Assembly: GCF_018688375.1 (NCBI RefSeq)
Contig: NZ_CP061318.1
Location: 1,054,001 to 1,118,000 of the forward strand
Reading direction: 5' to 3'
Length of the DNA stretch: 64,000 bases
From: Polynucleobacter sp. AP-Ainpum-60-G11
GTDB taxonomy: Bacteria > Pseudomonadota > Gammaproteobacteria > Burkholderiales > Burkholderiaceae
Shown: one piece after another, positions 18,398-27,383 of the stretch
Position numbering within the stretch: position 1 is the first letter of the stretch
How the letters are laid out: every line of letters starts with the position of its first letter
Program-made: the position numbers and the translations under genes
The notes under the pieces: generated by a model
Databases searched by the model: none
The model's input: the letters and a program-made list of their open reading frames with translations, nothing else
Told to the model about the DNA's origin: nothing

Positions 18398-19762
18398 ATG
18401 CCAACAAATGCACCAAACCCCGGCTCAAACGCCGAAGAATCAAGCTCCAACTTTCCTTTTGTAGGATGGCTGCGTGATGTTGCGCCCTATATTCATAGCT
18501 TCCGTGAGAAGACCTTTGTGATTGCCTTTGCCGGTGAGCTTGCTCAGGAAATCGGCCTCGAGAATCTCATCGAAGATATCGCCATGTTGCATGCCATGGG
18601 CATGCGTATTGTTTTAGTTCACGGCATCCGCCCTCAAATTGAAGAGCAGCTTATGCTCCGCAATATCAAGAGTCAGTTTGGTCAAAGCGCCATGCACAGC
18701 TATCGCATTACGGATGCCGCCGCTTTGGAGTGCGTTAAAGAAGCTGCCGGCGAATTGCGTCTCGATATTGAAGCAGCATTTAGTCGTGGATTACCGAATA
18801 CGCCAATGGCAGGTTCACGCATCTCCGTGATCTCTGGCAACTTTATTACTGCAATGCCGGTGGGTGTCGTTGAGGGAATCGATTACATCCATACCGGTTT
18901 AGTACGTAAGGTGGATTCCACCTCAATCAAACTCTCGCTTGATAGCAACAAGATTGTGCTGCTCTCACCCTTGGGCTTCTCCCCTACTGGTCAAGCATTC
19001 AATCTGGCCTTTGAGGATGTGGCTGCATCTACTGCTGCCGCCCTGAAAGCAGATAAGCTGATTTTCCTCAGCCCTTACACCGGCTTGAAGGATGAAGAAG
19101 GTGATTTCATCACCGAGCTCTCGATGCCCCAACTACAAGAATATGTAGCTCAACATCCAGAGCTGGATCTGGGCATGAAGAGTTTGCTTAATATTTCCGG
19201 TAGAGCAATTCGTGCTGGTGTCAGCCGCGTGCACTTTCTGCCTTGCAATCAAGATGGCGCCCTCTTAGAAGAGCTCTTTACCCACGATGGTATCGGCATG
19301 ATGTTGGCCTCATCTGATATTGAAAATTTACGCGAAGCTAATCAAGATGACGTTGGTGGCATTCTGCAGTTGACTAGCCCATTAGAGGAAGAAGGTATTT
19401 TGGCCGCTCGCGGGCAAGACGTGATTGAGCGTGATATTCAGCGCTTCTCGGTGATTGAGCATGATCGCGTACTCTTTGGATGTGCAGCCCTCTTCCCCTT
19501 CCCTAATGGCGTAGGTGAACTTGCTTGCCTTGCGGTAGACCCAGACGTTCAGGGTTCGGGCGATGGAGAGCGTCTACTTAAGCGGGTGGAGATGCGGGCT
19601 AAACGCGAAGGTATTAAGAAGCTTTTCGTATTAACTACGAGAACTGAACATTGGTTTTTAAAGCGTGGCTTTAAGCGCGCCTCAGTAGAGGATCTCCCAG
19701 AAGAAAGAAAACAGATTTACAACTGGGATCGCAAATCCATGGTTCTGACCAAAGATCTATAA
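18398..19762 (+). CDS. argA: N-acetylglutamate synthase (AAK-GNAT fusion)
   Basis: First enzyme of arginine biosynthesis, acetylating glutamate with acetyl-CoA. The 454-residue protein has the classical ArgA layout: an N-terminal amino-acid-kinase-like domain (about 30-290; MRIVLVHGIRPQIEEQL and IDYIHTGLVRKVD) that usually binds arginine as feedback inhibitor, then a C-terminal GNAT domain (about 310-450; GELACLAVDPDVQGSGDGE, FVLTTRTEHWFLKRGF). It reads away from hrpA with only 17 bp between the two start codons. A consensus -10 lies so close to the ATG that the mRNA is probably leaderless or nearly so. Confidence 0.96.
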   Translation: MPTNAPNPGSNAEESSSNFPFVGWLRDVAPYIHSFREKTFVIAFAGELAQEIGLENLIEDIAMLHAMGMRIVLVHGIRPQIEEQLMLRNIKSQFGQSAMHSYRITDAAALECVKEAAGELRLDIEAAFSRGLPNTPMAGSRISVISGNFITAMPVGVVEGIDYIHTGLVRKVDSTSIKLSLDSNKIVLLSPLGFSPTGQAFNLAFEDVAASTAAALKADKLIFLSPYTGLKDEEGDFITELSMPQLQEYVAQHPELDLGMKSLLNISGRAIRAGVSRVHFLPCNQDGALLEELFTHDGIGMMLASSDIENLREANQDDVGGILQLTSPLEEEGILAARGQDVIERDIQRFSVIEHDRVLFGCAALFPFPNGVGELACLAVDPDVQGSGDGERLLKRVEMRAKREGIKKLFVLTTRTEHWFLKRGFKRASVEDLPEERKQIYNWDRKSMVLTKDL

Positions 19763-19829
19763 GCTTTCATCGCTATTTTTGGTTTTACATTAATTAGATT
19801 TAGTACATCGTATTTGAAAGGCATTACAA

Positions 19830-20111
19830 ATGGCACGCATGGTTCAATGCATCAAACTCAATAAAGAAGCTGAAGGTATGGACTTTGCTCCATTGCCTGG
19901 TGACTTAGGCAAGAAGATTTGGAATCAAGTCTCCAAAGAGGCATGGGCAGCCTGGCTAAAACAGCAAACCATGTTGATTAATGAGAATCGCCTCAATATG
20001 GCTGATCCTCGTGCCCGTCAATACCTACTCAAGCAGGTAGAGAAATACTTCTTTGAGGGTGGTGCTGATATGGCACAGGGTTATGTGCCACCAGCAGAGG
20101 AATCTAAATAA
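19830..20111 (+). CDS. yggX: YggX-type Fe(II) trafficking / oxidative-protection protein
   Basis: 93-residue cytosolic protein of the YggX family, whose members help protect Fe-S clusters and tolerate oxidants. The whole length is recognisable: [19 protein letters not shown] with the conserved Cys7, [33 protein letters not shown] and YFFEGG. It starts 67 bp after argA. Its 3' end converges on rpiA with only 9 bp between the genes. Confidence 0.95.
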   Translation: MARMVQCIKLNKEAEGMDFAPLPGDLGKKIWNQVSKEAWAAWLKQQTMLINENRLNMADPRARQYLLKQVEKYFFEGGADMAQGYVPPAEESK

Positions 20112-20120
20112 TCAATTAGA

Positions 20121-20148
20121 CTAAAAAGTCAGGCGGTTTACGCCTGAC
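20121..20148 (-). terminator. Rho-independent terminator embedded in the rpiA 3' coding end
   Basis: On the minus strand an 8-bp perfect stem GTCAGGCG / CGCCTGAC (20128-20148, 5-nt loop TAAAC) is followed by TTTTTAG. The hairpin encodes the last residues of RpiA (SGVNRLT) and the U-run contains its final Phe and TAG stop. Confidence 0.8.
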
Positions 20149-20846
20149 GCATTGCTCACCAGCAAGATGTCGGCTTTCTCTTTTGCAAATAGCCCGACAG
20201 TAATCACCCCAGCAATTTGGTTAATTTGCGTCTCAAGCGCAATGGGATCGACGATTCTTAATCCGGCTACATCCAGAATCCAGCCACCGTTATCCGTTAC
20301 AAATGGCTGACTTGGTGTCTGCCCCAAATCTGTACGAGTCTCTTTAGCCATTCTGAGGCTGACAGTGCCGCCCAGCTTCGCGAGCTCTTGAGTCACAATA
20401 CTTTTAGACAGGGGAATAATCTCTACAGGCAAAGCGAAATTGCCCAAGACTGGAACTTGTTTTGATGAGTCGCAAATACAAATAAATTGCTTTGCCATCG
20501 AGGCGATGATCTTTTCACGAGTTAAGGCGCCACCGCCACCCTTAATCATATGACCAGCTGGATCGATTTCATCGGCACCATCAACATAGGCAGGCAACTC
20601 CCCCACTTCATTCGGGTCCAAGACCTTAAAACCGTGCTTTAGGAGGCGCTCAGTTGTGGCGTTAGAACTGGATACCGTTCCAGCAAAATGGTCCTTATGG
20701 GGTGCCAGAGCATCGATAAAGCAGTTCGCTGTTGAACCAGTGCCAACACCCAAGATTTGGCCCGCAGCTAGCTTTAACACCTCATCTCGAGCCGCTTCAC
20801 CTACCAATTGTTTTAGTTGATCTTGATTCATGATCTTGCCCGACAT
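20121..20846 (-). CDS. rpiA: Ribose-5-phosphate isomerase A
   Basis: Interconverts ribose-5-phosphate and ribulose-5-phosphate in the non-oxidative pentose phosphate pathway. Motifs are GVGTGSTANCFIDAL, SSNATTERL, the active-site stretch YVDGADEIDPAGHMIKGGGG and ALTREKI. Two in-frame ATGs exist, at 20846 (241 residues) and 20831 (236 residues); the AAGG abuts the first and is about 14 nt from the second, so the start is unsettled. It diverges from tal, the pathway partner, across a 90-bp spacer. Its last codons form a terminator hairpin. Confidence 0.96.
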   Translation of the reverse strand: MSGKIMNQDQLKQLVGEAARDEVLKLAAGQILGVGTGSTANCFIDALAPHKDHFAGTVSSSNATTERLLKHGFKVLDPNEVGELPAYVDGADEIDPAGHMIKGGGGALTREKIIASMAKQFICICDSSKQVPVLGNFALPVEIIPLSKSIVTQELAKLGGTVSLRMAKETRTDLGQTPSQPFVTDNGGWILDVAGLRIVDPIALETQINQIAGVITVGLFAKEKADILLVSNASGVNRLTF

Positions 20847-20936
20847 CCTTATTTGAACTGGAACTGCCTTATTTATCCATCTATCATATGATATTCAATC
20901 TTATTGATGTATTAATCGAGAGTATTCAAGATCCTG

Positions 20937-21905
20937 ATGACTTCCCCTGCTACCGCACTAAGCCAACTAAAACAACTAACTACCGTCGTAGCTGATACCG
21001 GCGATTTTGAGCGTATGCGGGAATACCAACCGCAGGATGCCACCACCAACCCATCCTTGATTCTGAAAGCAGCTCAACAAGCCAACTATCAGGCCTTGGT
21101 AAACCAGGTTAAGTCGGCTCACCCCGGCATGAAGCCGGTTGATTTAGTTGACTACATCCTAGTGGCATTTGGCCTTGAGATTTTGAAGACGGTTCCAGGA
21201 AGAGTATCAACTGAAGTGGATGCCCGTCTATCTTTTGATACACAGGCAACCATTCACAAAGCAAAACACCTCATCGCCCTGTATGAGTCTCATGGCATTA
21301 ATCGAAAGCGCGTCCTAATAAAGCTGGCTGGTACATGGGAAGGCATTCAAGCAGCTAAGGCTTTAGAAGCTGAAGGCATTCATTGCAATATGACGCTTCT
21401 CTTCTCGCTAGTACAAGCGGCAGCCTGTGGCGCCGTGAATGCCAAATTGATCTCACCATTTGTAGGTCGCATTACCGATTGGTACAAAGCCAAACTCGGC
21501 AGTAGTTGGAATGACGCAGATAACGGTGGAGCCAATGATCCTGGCGTCACCTCCGTCAAGCGTATCTTCCACTATTACAAGCACTTTGGCATCGCCACTG
21601 AAATCATGGGGGCTAGCTTTCGCAATTCAAGTCAAATTTTAGAGCTGGCCGGATGTGACTTACTCACCATCAGCCCAGAGCTGTTGGGCGATCTCCAAAA
21701 TAGCGCTGTGCTGGTAGAGAAAAAACTTAATGCCAGCAATGCAGCGAACGCTCTGGCTAGTGAGCATATCTCTCAACTCAAACTGGATGAATCCAACTTT
21801 AGATTGCAGTTAAATAATGATGCCATGGCCACTGAAAAATTGGCTGAAGGCATTCGTAACTTCTGTATTGATACTGAAAAGCTAGAGGCTTTATTAAGCA
21901 GCTAA
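20937..21905 (+). CDS. tal: Transaldolase
   Basis: Transfers the dihydroxyacetone unit between sugar phosphates in the pentose phosphate pathway. The 322 residues match the classical TalB-type subfamily. The Schiff-base lysine lies in [12 protein letters not shown], and other family blocks are [33 protein letters not shown] and ISPFVGRI. It stands back to back with rpiA, so the shared 90-bp region may coordinate the two genes. No strong Shine-Dalgarno is visible before the ATG. Confidence 0.97.
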   Translation: MTSPATALSQLKQLTTVVADTGDFERMREYQPQDATTNPSLILKAAQQANYQALVNQVKSAHPGMKPVDLVDYILVAFGLEILKTVPGRVSTEVDARLSFDTQATIHKAKHLIALYESHGINRKRVLIKLAGTWEGIQAAKALEAEGIHCNMTLLFSLVQAAACGAVNAKLISPFVGRITDWYKAKLGSSWNDADNGGANDPGVTSVKRIFHYYKHFGIATEIMGASFRNSSQILELAGCDLLTISPELLGDLQNSAVLVEKKLNASNAANALASEHISQLKLDESNFRLQLNNDAMATEKLAEGIRNFCIDTEKLEALLSS

Positions 21906-21934
21906 GTCTTAAGATGAGCTACTGAGGAATCAAC

Positions 21935-22357
21935 ATGATTATTCATTGCCCCCATTGCAGCAAAGGGAATCGAGTTCCTACGGAGAAGCTCAATCAGATT
22001 CCTGTCTGCGGAGCTTGTAAACAAGAGCTCCTATCTTTGCCAATCAATGCCACTGCAGCAAACTTTCACGAGTTAGTTGGGCAATCAGTGTTGCCAGTGA
22101 TCGTGGATTTTTGGGCGCCCTGGTGTGGCCCTTGCAAGATGTTTGGTCCAACTTTTAGGGCAAGTGCTATTGCTCATGCCAATCAAGTGTTATTTGTGAA
22201 AGTGAATACCGAGGCAGAACAAATGCTCGGGTCACAATGGAATATCCGTTCCATACCAACTCTGGCAGGATTTAAGAATGGCAAAGAAGTGCATCGCATT
22301 AGCGGTGCACTACCGCCAGCCCAATTAGAGCAATTTGTACAGCAACTGGTGAAATAG
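21935..22357 (+). CDS. trxC: Thioredoxin 2 (zinc-binding)
   Basis: Cytosolic disulfide reductase of the TrxC type, 140 residues. The N-terminal zinc module has two CxxC pairs, C5/C8 (CPHC) and C25/C28 (CGAC). The thioredoxin fold follows, with active site WCGPC (C64 and C67) in WAPWCGPCKMF, and the cis-Pro segment RSIPTLAGFKNG. GAGGAA sits upstream of the ATG. It follows tal by 29 bp and may be co-transcribed with it. TrxC proteins are commonly peroxide-induced, but no operator could be identified here. Confidence 0.97.
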   Translation: MIIHCPHCSKGNRVPTEKLNQIPVCGACKQELLSLPINATAANFHELVGQSVLPVIVDFWAPWCGPCKMFGPTFRASAIAHANQVLFVKVNTEAEQMLGSQWNIRSIPTLAGFKNGKEVHRISGALPPAQLEQFVQQLVK

Positions 22358-22368
22358 TCAGATAGAAA

Positions 22369-22554
22369 TTACTTCTTGGCGGTATTGATACCTAAAATAC
22401 TATAGGCCGGACAATTACCCATCATCCCAGTTAGCAATGGGATGACGCCAATCCAAGCCCAGGGACCAGTAATTCCAAAACCTGCAAGACCCATCAAGGT
22501 AACGCCAACGGTCATGCGCAGAACGCGATCAGTGTGTCCAATATTGCATTTCAT
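22369..22554 (-). CDS. DUF2892 small membrane protein
   Basis: 61-residue protein beginning MKCNIGHTDRVLRMTVG, the hallmark of the DUF2892 (YgaP transmembrane) family, with two hydrophobic stretches (about 12-32 and 35-52) and the NCPAYSILGI ending. In some bacteria this module is fused to a rhodanese domain; here it stands alone. The function is unknown. It converges on trxC with an 11-bp gap and lies 34 bp downstream of rlmB. Confidence 0.82.
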   Translation of the reverse strand: MKCNIGHTDRVLRMTVGVTLMGLAGFGITGPWAWIGVIPLLTGMMGNCPAYSILGINTAKK

Positions 22555-22588
22555 AAGAACCTTTTGAGTGAATGAAGCGATGCGTTAG

Positions 22589-23344
22589 TTACTTAGTCTC
22601 TTTGGCTAAGCGCTGTCTTAATGCCTCATACAAGCATACGCCACTCGCAACAGAAACATTCAAGCTCTCCACTACGCCCTTCATTGGGATACGCACTAGC
22701 TCGTCACAAGTCTCGCGCGTTAAGCGTCTCATACCCTCACCCTCTGCGCCCATGACAATACCAATCGGACCAGTGAGATCCAGATCGTAAATAGACTTTT
22801 CAGCTTCATCATCCGTACCAATAAGCCAAACACCCGCTTCTTGCATTTCTTTCATACTGCGAACCAGATTGGTAACCGTAATCACAGGCATCACCTCTGA
22901 AGCGCCGCTCGATACCTTACTCACAGTGGCATTAATGGAGGCCGAGCGATCTTTGGGGATCACAACGGCATCGACACCTGCACCATCAGCGACACGCAAG
23001 CATGCACCAAAGTTATGGGGATCAGTGACACCATCCAATACTAAGAACATCACCTTGCTTTGATTGCTCTCCGCATCCTCAACTACTTCGGTAATTGTGC
23101 GAGCGATGGTCATCCTCTCAGCCAGAGCGACTACACCCTGATGGCGATCATGACCTGCTAGTTTATGCAAACGCTCAGAGTCAGCCGCATGCAATCTTTC
23201 GCCCAAGATCTCTTCAGCCTGCTTCAGAAAATCTCCCATGCGGCGATCGCGACGACTGGGATCAAAATATACCGACTTCAGACTTGCTGCATCCACCCTT
23301 AAGCGCGCTTGTACAGCATGAAAACCTACTAATATTTGCTTCAT
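22589..23344 (-). CDS. rlmB: 23S rRNA 2'-O-ribose methyltransferase (Gm2251)
   Basis: SpoU/TrmH-family (SPOUT) methyltransferase of 251 residues that methylates G2251 in the ribosomal P-loop. An N-terminal L30e-like substrate domain covers about residues 1-75. The knot-fold domain has motif 1 NFGACLRVADGAG, motif 2 PIGIVMGAEGEGM and motif 3 IPMKGVVESLNVSVASG. It follows rnr by 29 bp, the same rnr-rlmB order as in E. coli, and is probably in its operon. Confidence 0.96.
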   Translation of the reverse strand: MKQILVGFHAVQARLRVDAASLKSVYFDPSRRDRRMGDFLKQAEEILGERLHAADSERLHKLAGHDRHQGVVALAERMTIARTITEVVEDAESNQSKVMFLVLDGVTDPHNFGACLRVADGAGVDAVVIPKDRSASINATVSKVSSGASEVMPVITVTNLVRSMKEMQEAGVWLIGTDDEAEKSIYDLDLTGPIGIVMGAEGEGMRRLTRETCDELVRIPMKGVVESLNVSVASGVCLYEALRQRLAKETK

Positions 23345-23373
23345 GTTTACTTATCTCGATTCTGTATTGCTAT

Positions 23374-25776
23374 TTATTTACGACGCGCTTTAGTGCTACG
23401 AACGGGCGGCTTTGTACCAGCAGGCTTGCCAGCCGGCCTATTAGGCTTGCCAGACTTAGCCACTTTACTTGCAGTTCGTCCAGCATGATTTTTTGACTGA
23501 TTCGCACCAAGATTGCCAGCAGATTTAGCAGCATTGACATTGACGCCAGCATGCTTCTGCGGTTCTTTGCTACCAGGTCGACCTTTTTTAGGAGCGGCTT
23601 TCTTATTGGGTCTACCGGTATCGCTAGCCAAAATAATTTGGCGACGATTGGTGGTACCGCCTGGCTCAAGGCCAACGGACTTGACGAGACTAAATTCAAT
23701 CTTGCGGGCATCAAGATCAACCCGGCTAACTAAGACGTGTACTCGATCCCCTAAGCGATAACGAATACCTGTTCTCTCCCCGCGGAGTTCTTGGCGAGCT
23801 TCGTCATACTGAAAATAATCGCCACCCAATTCGGTGACATGAACCATGCCCTCAACAAAGAGGTTCTCTAGCTGAATAAATAAACCAAAAGACGCCACAC
23901 CAGTTACCGTACCTGCATATTCTTGACCCAAATGATCGCGCATGTAGTAACACTTCAGCCAAGCCTCAACATCACGGGATGCCTCATCAGCACGACGCTC
24001 ATTAGAGGAGCAATGCACTCCTAATTGACCCCAAATCGGCAAGGAAGCATTTGCGCCCTTCGGCAATTTAGGTAAACGTGAGCCTTTAGCCGCAGCTTCC
24101 TTGGCATCGTTATGAGACTTCTTCGCATTGACAGCATTCTCCCGGCCTTTACCCTTGCGAGGCAAAGTCAGGTTCAAGGGAACCAAAGGTGGCAATACTG
24201 GTGTGTAGGGCTTCTTAGCCAAAATTGCTTTAATCACCCGATGCGTCAATAGATCTGGATAGCGGCGGATCGGACTTGTGAAATGCGAGTAAGCAGGATA
24301 AGCAAGGCCAAAGTGACCTTCATTATCAGGTTGATACATTGCCTGCTGCATAGAGCGTAATACAACTGACTGCAACATGTTTGCATCTGGACGCTCTTTG
24401 ATTTCACGCATCAGCTTGGCATAGTCTTTTGGTTTTGGCTTTTCACCACCGCCTAAGGACAAGCCAGAGGTGCGCAAGACTTGACGTAGGGTAACCAACT
24501 TCTCTTCAGATGGTTCAGCGTGAACACGATACAAACTCAGGTGCTTGTTCTTATCAATAAAGTCAGCAGCGCAGACGTTGGCTGTCAACATGCATTCTTC
24601 AATCAAGCGGTGAGCATCATTGCGTTGGCGTGGCTCAATACGCAAAATCTTACCTAGCTCATTACTAATGATTTGGGTTTCAGTAGTTTCAAATTCGATG
24701 GCGCCGCGTTTTTGACGTGCATCTAACAAAATTTTGTAGAGCGAGTAGAGGTTGGTCAGCAAAGGTCTGAACTCAGCAAAACGGGTTGCTTCAGGACCTT
24801 TGCTATTCGAAAGAATCTCCCAAACGGTATCGTATGTAAAGCGCTGCGCAGAATGCATTACTGCTGGATAAAATTGATAGGCCAGCACTACACCGTTGTT
24901 ATCCACAACAGAGTCACACACCATACACAGACGATCAACCCCAGGATTCAATGAGCAAAGGCCATTGGAAATCTTCTCTGGAAGCATAGGTATTACCCGT
25001 CTCGGGAAATACACTGAGGTTGCACGTAGGAGGCCCTCATCATCCAAAGGCTGGCCCGGCTTAACATAATGGGATACGTCTGCAATCGCTACGATTAAGC
25101 GCCAGGCTTTGCTCTTGCCATACATGACTGGTTCGCAATACACCGCATCATCGAAGTCACGTGCATCAGCACCATCGATAGTAACCAAAGGAACATCGCG
25201 CAAATCTACGCGGCCCTCAAGGTCAGATTGCTGAACCGAGTCTGGTAACGCATCAGCTTCTTTTTTGACCGCCGCTGAAAACTCATGGGGAACGCCATAC
25301 TTACGTACAGCGATTTCAATCTCCATACCGGGATCGTCAATCTCACCCAAGACTTCAACAACACGGCCAACAGCTTGACGATAGCTATCTGGATAGTCAA
25401 TGATTTCGACGCTGACGACCTGACCTAGCTTGGCATTACCCTGACCTTTTGGTGGAATCAAAATGTCGTGACCAATGCGTTTATCTTCCGGCGCAACAAT
25501 TAAGACACCATTCTCATTTAAGAGGCGGCCAATGACTACTTTATTAGCGTGCAAAATCACGTCGACAATCTGACCTTCTGGGCGACCGCGGCGATCTGTT
25601 CCTAATACTCTGACATTGACTCTGTCGCCATGCATGACGCGGGACATCTCTCTTTCGGAGAGGAAAATATCTTCACCGCCATCATCTGGGATTACAAATC
25701 CAAATCCATCTCGGTGACCTTGGACTGTACCTAAGCGGTCAGCCTCTCGTGGCACCAAGTTTTTTGCTTTACGCAT
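23374..25776 (-). CDS. rnr: Ribonuclease R, without the N-terminal helix-turn-helix and with an inserted basic segment
   Basis: Processive 3'-5' exoribonuclease (RNase II/RNB family), 800 residues. Cold-shock OB domains open the protein (GTVQGHRDGFGFVIPDD), the RNB core has the metal-binding DGADARDFDDAVYCE motif, an S1 domain follows (about 605-690), and a Lys/Ala/Gly-rich basic tail of about 90 residues ends it. Two departures from the E. coli type stand out. The N-terminal winged helix is absent, and an in-frame TAA directly before the ATG shows nothing is missing upstream. About 45 residues rich in Lys and Ala (about 535-580) interrupt the end of the RNB domain before LGVHCSSNERRADEA. Confidence 0.95.
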   Translation of the reverse strand: MRKAKNLVPREADRLGTVQGHRDGFGFVIPDDGGEDIFLSEREMSRVMHGDRVNVRVLGTDRRGRPEGQIVDVILHANKVVIGRLLNENGVLIVAPEDKRIGHDILIPPKGQGNAKLGQVVSVEIIDYPDSYRQAVGRVVEVLGEIDDPGMEIEIAVRKYGVPHEFSAAVKKEADALPDSVQQSDLEGRVDLRDVPLVTIDGADARDFDDAVYCEPVMYGKSKAWRLIVAIADVSHYVKPGQPLDDEGLLRATSVYFPRRVIPMLPEKISNGLCSLNPGVDRLCMVCDSVVDNNGVVLAYQFYPAVMHSAQRFTYDTVWEILSNSKGPEATRFAEFRPLLTNLYSLYKILLDARQKRGAIEFETTETQIISNELGKILRIEPRQRNDAHRLIEECMLTANVCAADFIDKNKHLSLYRVHAEPSEEKLVTLRQVLRTSGLSLGGGEKPKPKDYAKLMREIKERPDANMLQSVVLRSMQQAMYQPDNEGHFGLAYPAYSHFTSPIRRYPDLLTHRVIKAILAKKPYTPVLPPLVPLNLTLPRKGKGRENAVNAKKSHNDAKEAAAKGSRLPKLPKGANASLPIWGQLGVHCSSNERRADEASRDVEAWLKCYYMRDHLGQEYAGTVTGVASFGLFIQLENLFVEGMVHVTELGGDYFQYDEARQELRGERTGIRYRLGDRVHVLVSRVDLDARKIEFSLVKSVGLEPGGTTNRRQIILASDTGRPNKKAAPKKGRPGSKEPQKHAGVNVNAAKSAGNLGANQSKNHAGRTASKVAKSGKPNRPAGKPAGTKPPVRSTKARRK

Positions 25777-25919
25777 TTAATTCCTTCGGCAATACATGCC
25801 TTATATATCAATGATTATTCTTGCTTAGGCTACTGTATCAAACCACTAAGTCTGAAGGGAAAAAGCCAAAAGGGGTTGGAAAGTGGGCCAAAAGGCGCAT
25901 ACCTTTATAATAACGGCAT

Positions 25920-26006
25920 GCCCAGGTGGCGAAATTGGTAGACGCACCAGCTTCAGGTGCTGGCGATCGTAAGGTTGTGGGGGTTCGAGTCCCTTCCTGG
26001 GCACCA
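25920..26006 (+). tRNA. tRNA-Leu (anticodon CAG)
   Basis: Class II tRNA. Acceptor stem GCCCAGG (25920-25926) pairs with CCTGGGC (25996-26002), followed by discriminator A and an encoded CCA. The anticodon arm CCAGC-TTCAGGT-GCTGG gives anticodon CAG, reading CUG. A long variable arm and TTCGAGTC T-loop are present, as in tRNA-Leu. A TATAAT lies at 25906-25911, about 9 bp upstream of the mature 5' end. Confidence 0.97.
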
Positions 26007-26033
26007 AATACACCTACAAATCCTATATGGGGA

Positions 26034-26056
26034 CAAAAAGGCCTATTTCAATAGGC
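26034..26056 (-). terminator. Rho-independent terminator of the 28070-26059 gene group
   Basis: On the minus strand GCCTAT-TGAA-ATAGGC (26041-26056) is followed by CTTTTTG, two bases after the stop codon of the last gene. It faces the tRNA-Leu gene. Confidence 0.7.
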
Positions 26057-26058
26057 AC

Positions 26059-26556
26059 TTAAATCCCCATAGTTCGATGCAAGATCTTGGGTTTCATTTC
26101 ATCCCAAAGACTTTCAAACTCTTCCGCCCTATCTTCCGATAACTGAATAGGCTCAAAGAGGCCGCTAAAGAAAATGGTCTTTTTGGGCGCCAAGGTCTTT
26201 TCAAACTCGCTTAATCCAACCGGCTTATCGTCAATATCCCGCGTTAACTGGGCAGAGCACACAATGACTTCATCATCATCCTGATCGATAACCGCAAATT
26301 CGATCAGCTGCTGGGATTTCTCCAGAATGACTAAGGTGCCGCGCGCATAACAAACGGCCTCATGCTCCTGAACGATGTAAGCCAAGAACTGATCTTCCTC
26401 ATTCTTCTCCATGCGAAGATCATCTATGAAAAAGAGATATTGATCACCCGCGCCATTTACCAAAGTAAAGACTTTTGGGATCACCCCATGCCCTAAGGCT
26501 AGGTTGCGGTAATAAGAAGAAAGTTCAACAGCGAGGTTTTCGGCGAAAAGATGCAT
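26059..26556 (-). CDS. Conserved-looking hypothetical cytosolic protein
   Basis: 165 residues, acidic, with no signal peptide or membrane segment. I do not recognise a family. It reads like a small alpha/beta protein (PKVFTLVNGAGDQYLFFIDD, AYIVQEHEAVCYARGTLVIL). The C-terminal part is rich in Glu and Asp and ends in a probable helix (EDRAEEFESLWDEMKPKI). It follows the DUF4239-like gene by 21 bp and is last before a good terminator, so it is likely co-transcribed with that membrane protein. Confidence 0.7.
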   Translation of the reverse strand: MHLFAENLAVELSSYYRNLALGHGVIPKVFTLVNGAGDQYLFFIDDLRMEKNEEDQFLAYIVQEHEAVCYARGTLVILEKSQQLIEFAVIDQDDDEVIVCSAQLTRDIDDKPVGLSEFEKTLAPKKTIFFSGLFEPIQLSEDRAEEFESLWDEMKPKILHRTMGI

Positions 26557-26577
26557 AAAAAGTAAACAGTTAAAAGA

Positions 26578-27363
26578 TTATTCGGTGCGAGTTTTAATTG
26601 ACTCAATAATTTTCAGGAATGGTTCTGCCTTAACCGAGCTTTGACCTTTAAAAGGTTGGTCTGTAATTACCAAAAGAGAGATCAGCGCTCCCATGGTCAC
26701 TGGCAAAATTTTCAATCCCATGAAAAATGAATCGGATGGTAAGAACAAAGTATTGATACCCAACAAGGCCATCATGCAGATAATGATGACCACCCAAAAC
26801 AAATTAGGTAGGCGTACTGATGAGCGCTCTATTCTCGCCTCCCTGCTTTCAGCAACCTCTTCCGCCTTTTTAAGAATATCGGTGTACATCGCGGTCTGCC
26901 GATTGGTATGAGGCTCAAGAGATAGGAGCTTTCGAGAAATTCCGCGCCACAGCATGTGGGTCTTTGAGCTACCCAGTCCATCCTTTAACAAATCCCATTC
27001 GTCGTACACAATCGAGTTCATGTACTCAAATAATTCTGCGCGCACCGGAGCAATCGCAGGATCACCATATCGAACCAGTAAACGATCGAGATTATTAATC
27101 TGGCCAGCCTCTCGAGAGACTAAAGATTGCACTTCACGAAAATTGGTTTGCGCCTGATTTAACAAGAAACCAATTAACAGTCCACTTAAAGTAATGATGG
27201 ATCCGAATAGACTTAAACCCAAGCGAGTGCTATCTTGGGTAGGAGCAAACATCGGAATGGCCTGCAAAATACGGGGCATAACATCTAACAAAACTACAAA
27301 GAACAGCACCAGAATAATCAATATCTGAGCATTGCTCCGCTTATAAATCCAATTGAAAAACAT
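26578..27363 (-). CDS. DUF4239-like membrane protein
   Basis: 261-residue protein with four hydrophobic segments (about 12-35, 47-68, 187-208 and 212-235) split by a soluble, probably helical region of about 110 residues. The order two helices, a soluble loop beginning NFREVQSLVSREAGQINNLDRLL, then two helices, and the conserved VSREA segment, fit the DUF4239 family. Its function is unknown. It lies 20 bp downstream of the dienelactone hydrolase gene and just upstream of the hypothetical gene. Confidence 0.65.
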   Translation of the reverse strand: MFFNWIYKRSNAQILIILVLFFVVLLDVMPRILQAIPMFAPTQDSTRLGLSLFGSIITLSGLLIGFLLNQAQTNFREVQSLVSREAGQINNLDRLLVRYGDPAIAPVRAELFEYMNSIVYDEWDLLKDGLGSSKTHMLWRGISRKLLSLEPHTNRQTAMYTDILKKAEEVAESREARIERSSVRLPNLFWVVIIICMMALLGINTLFLPSDSFFMGLKILPVTMGALISLLVITDQPFKGQSSVKAEPFLKIIESIKTRTE

Positions 27364-27383
27364 GTGAACCTTAAAATGGTTTG

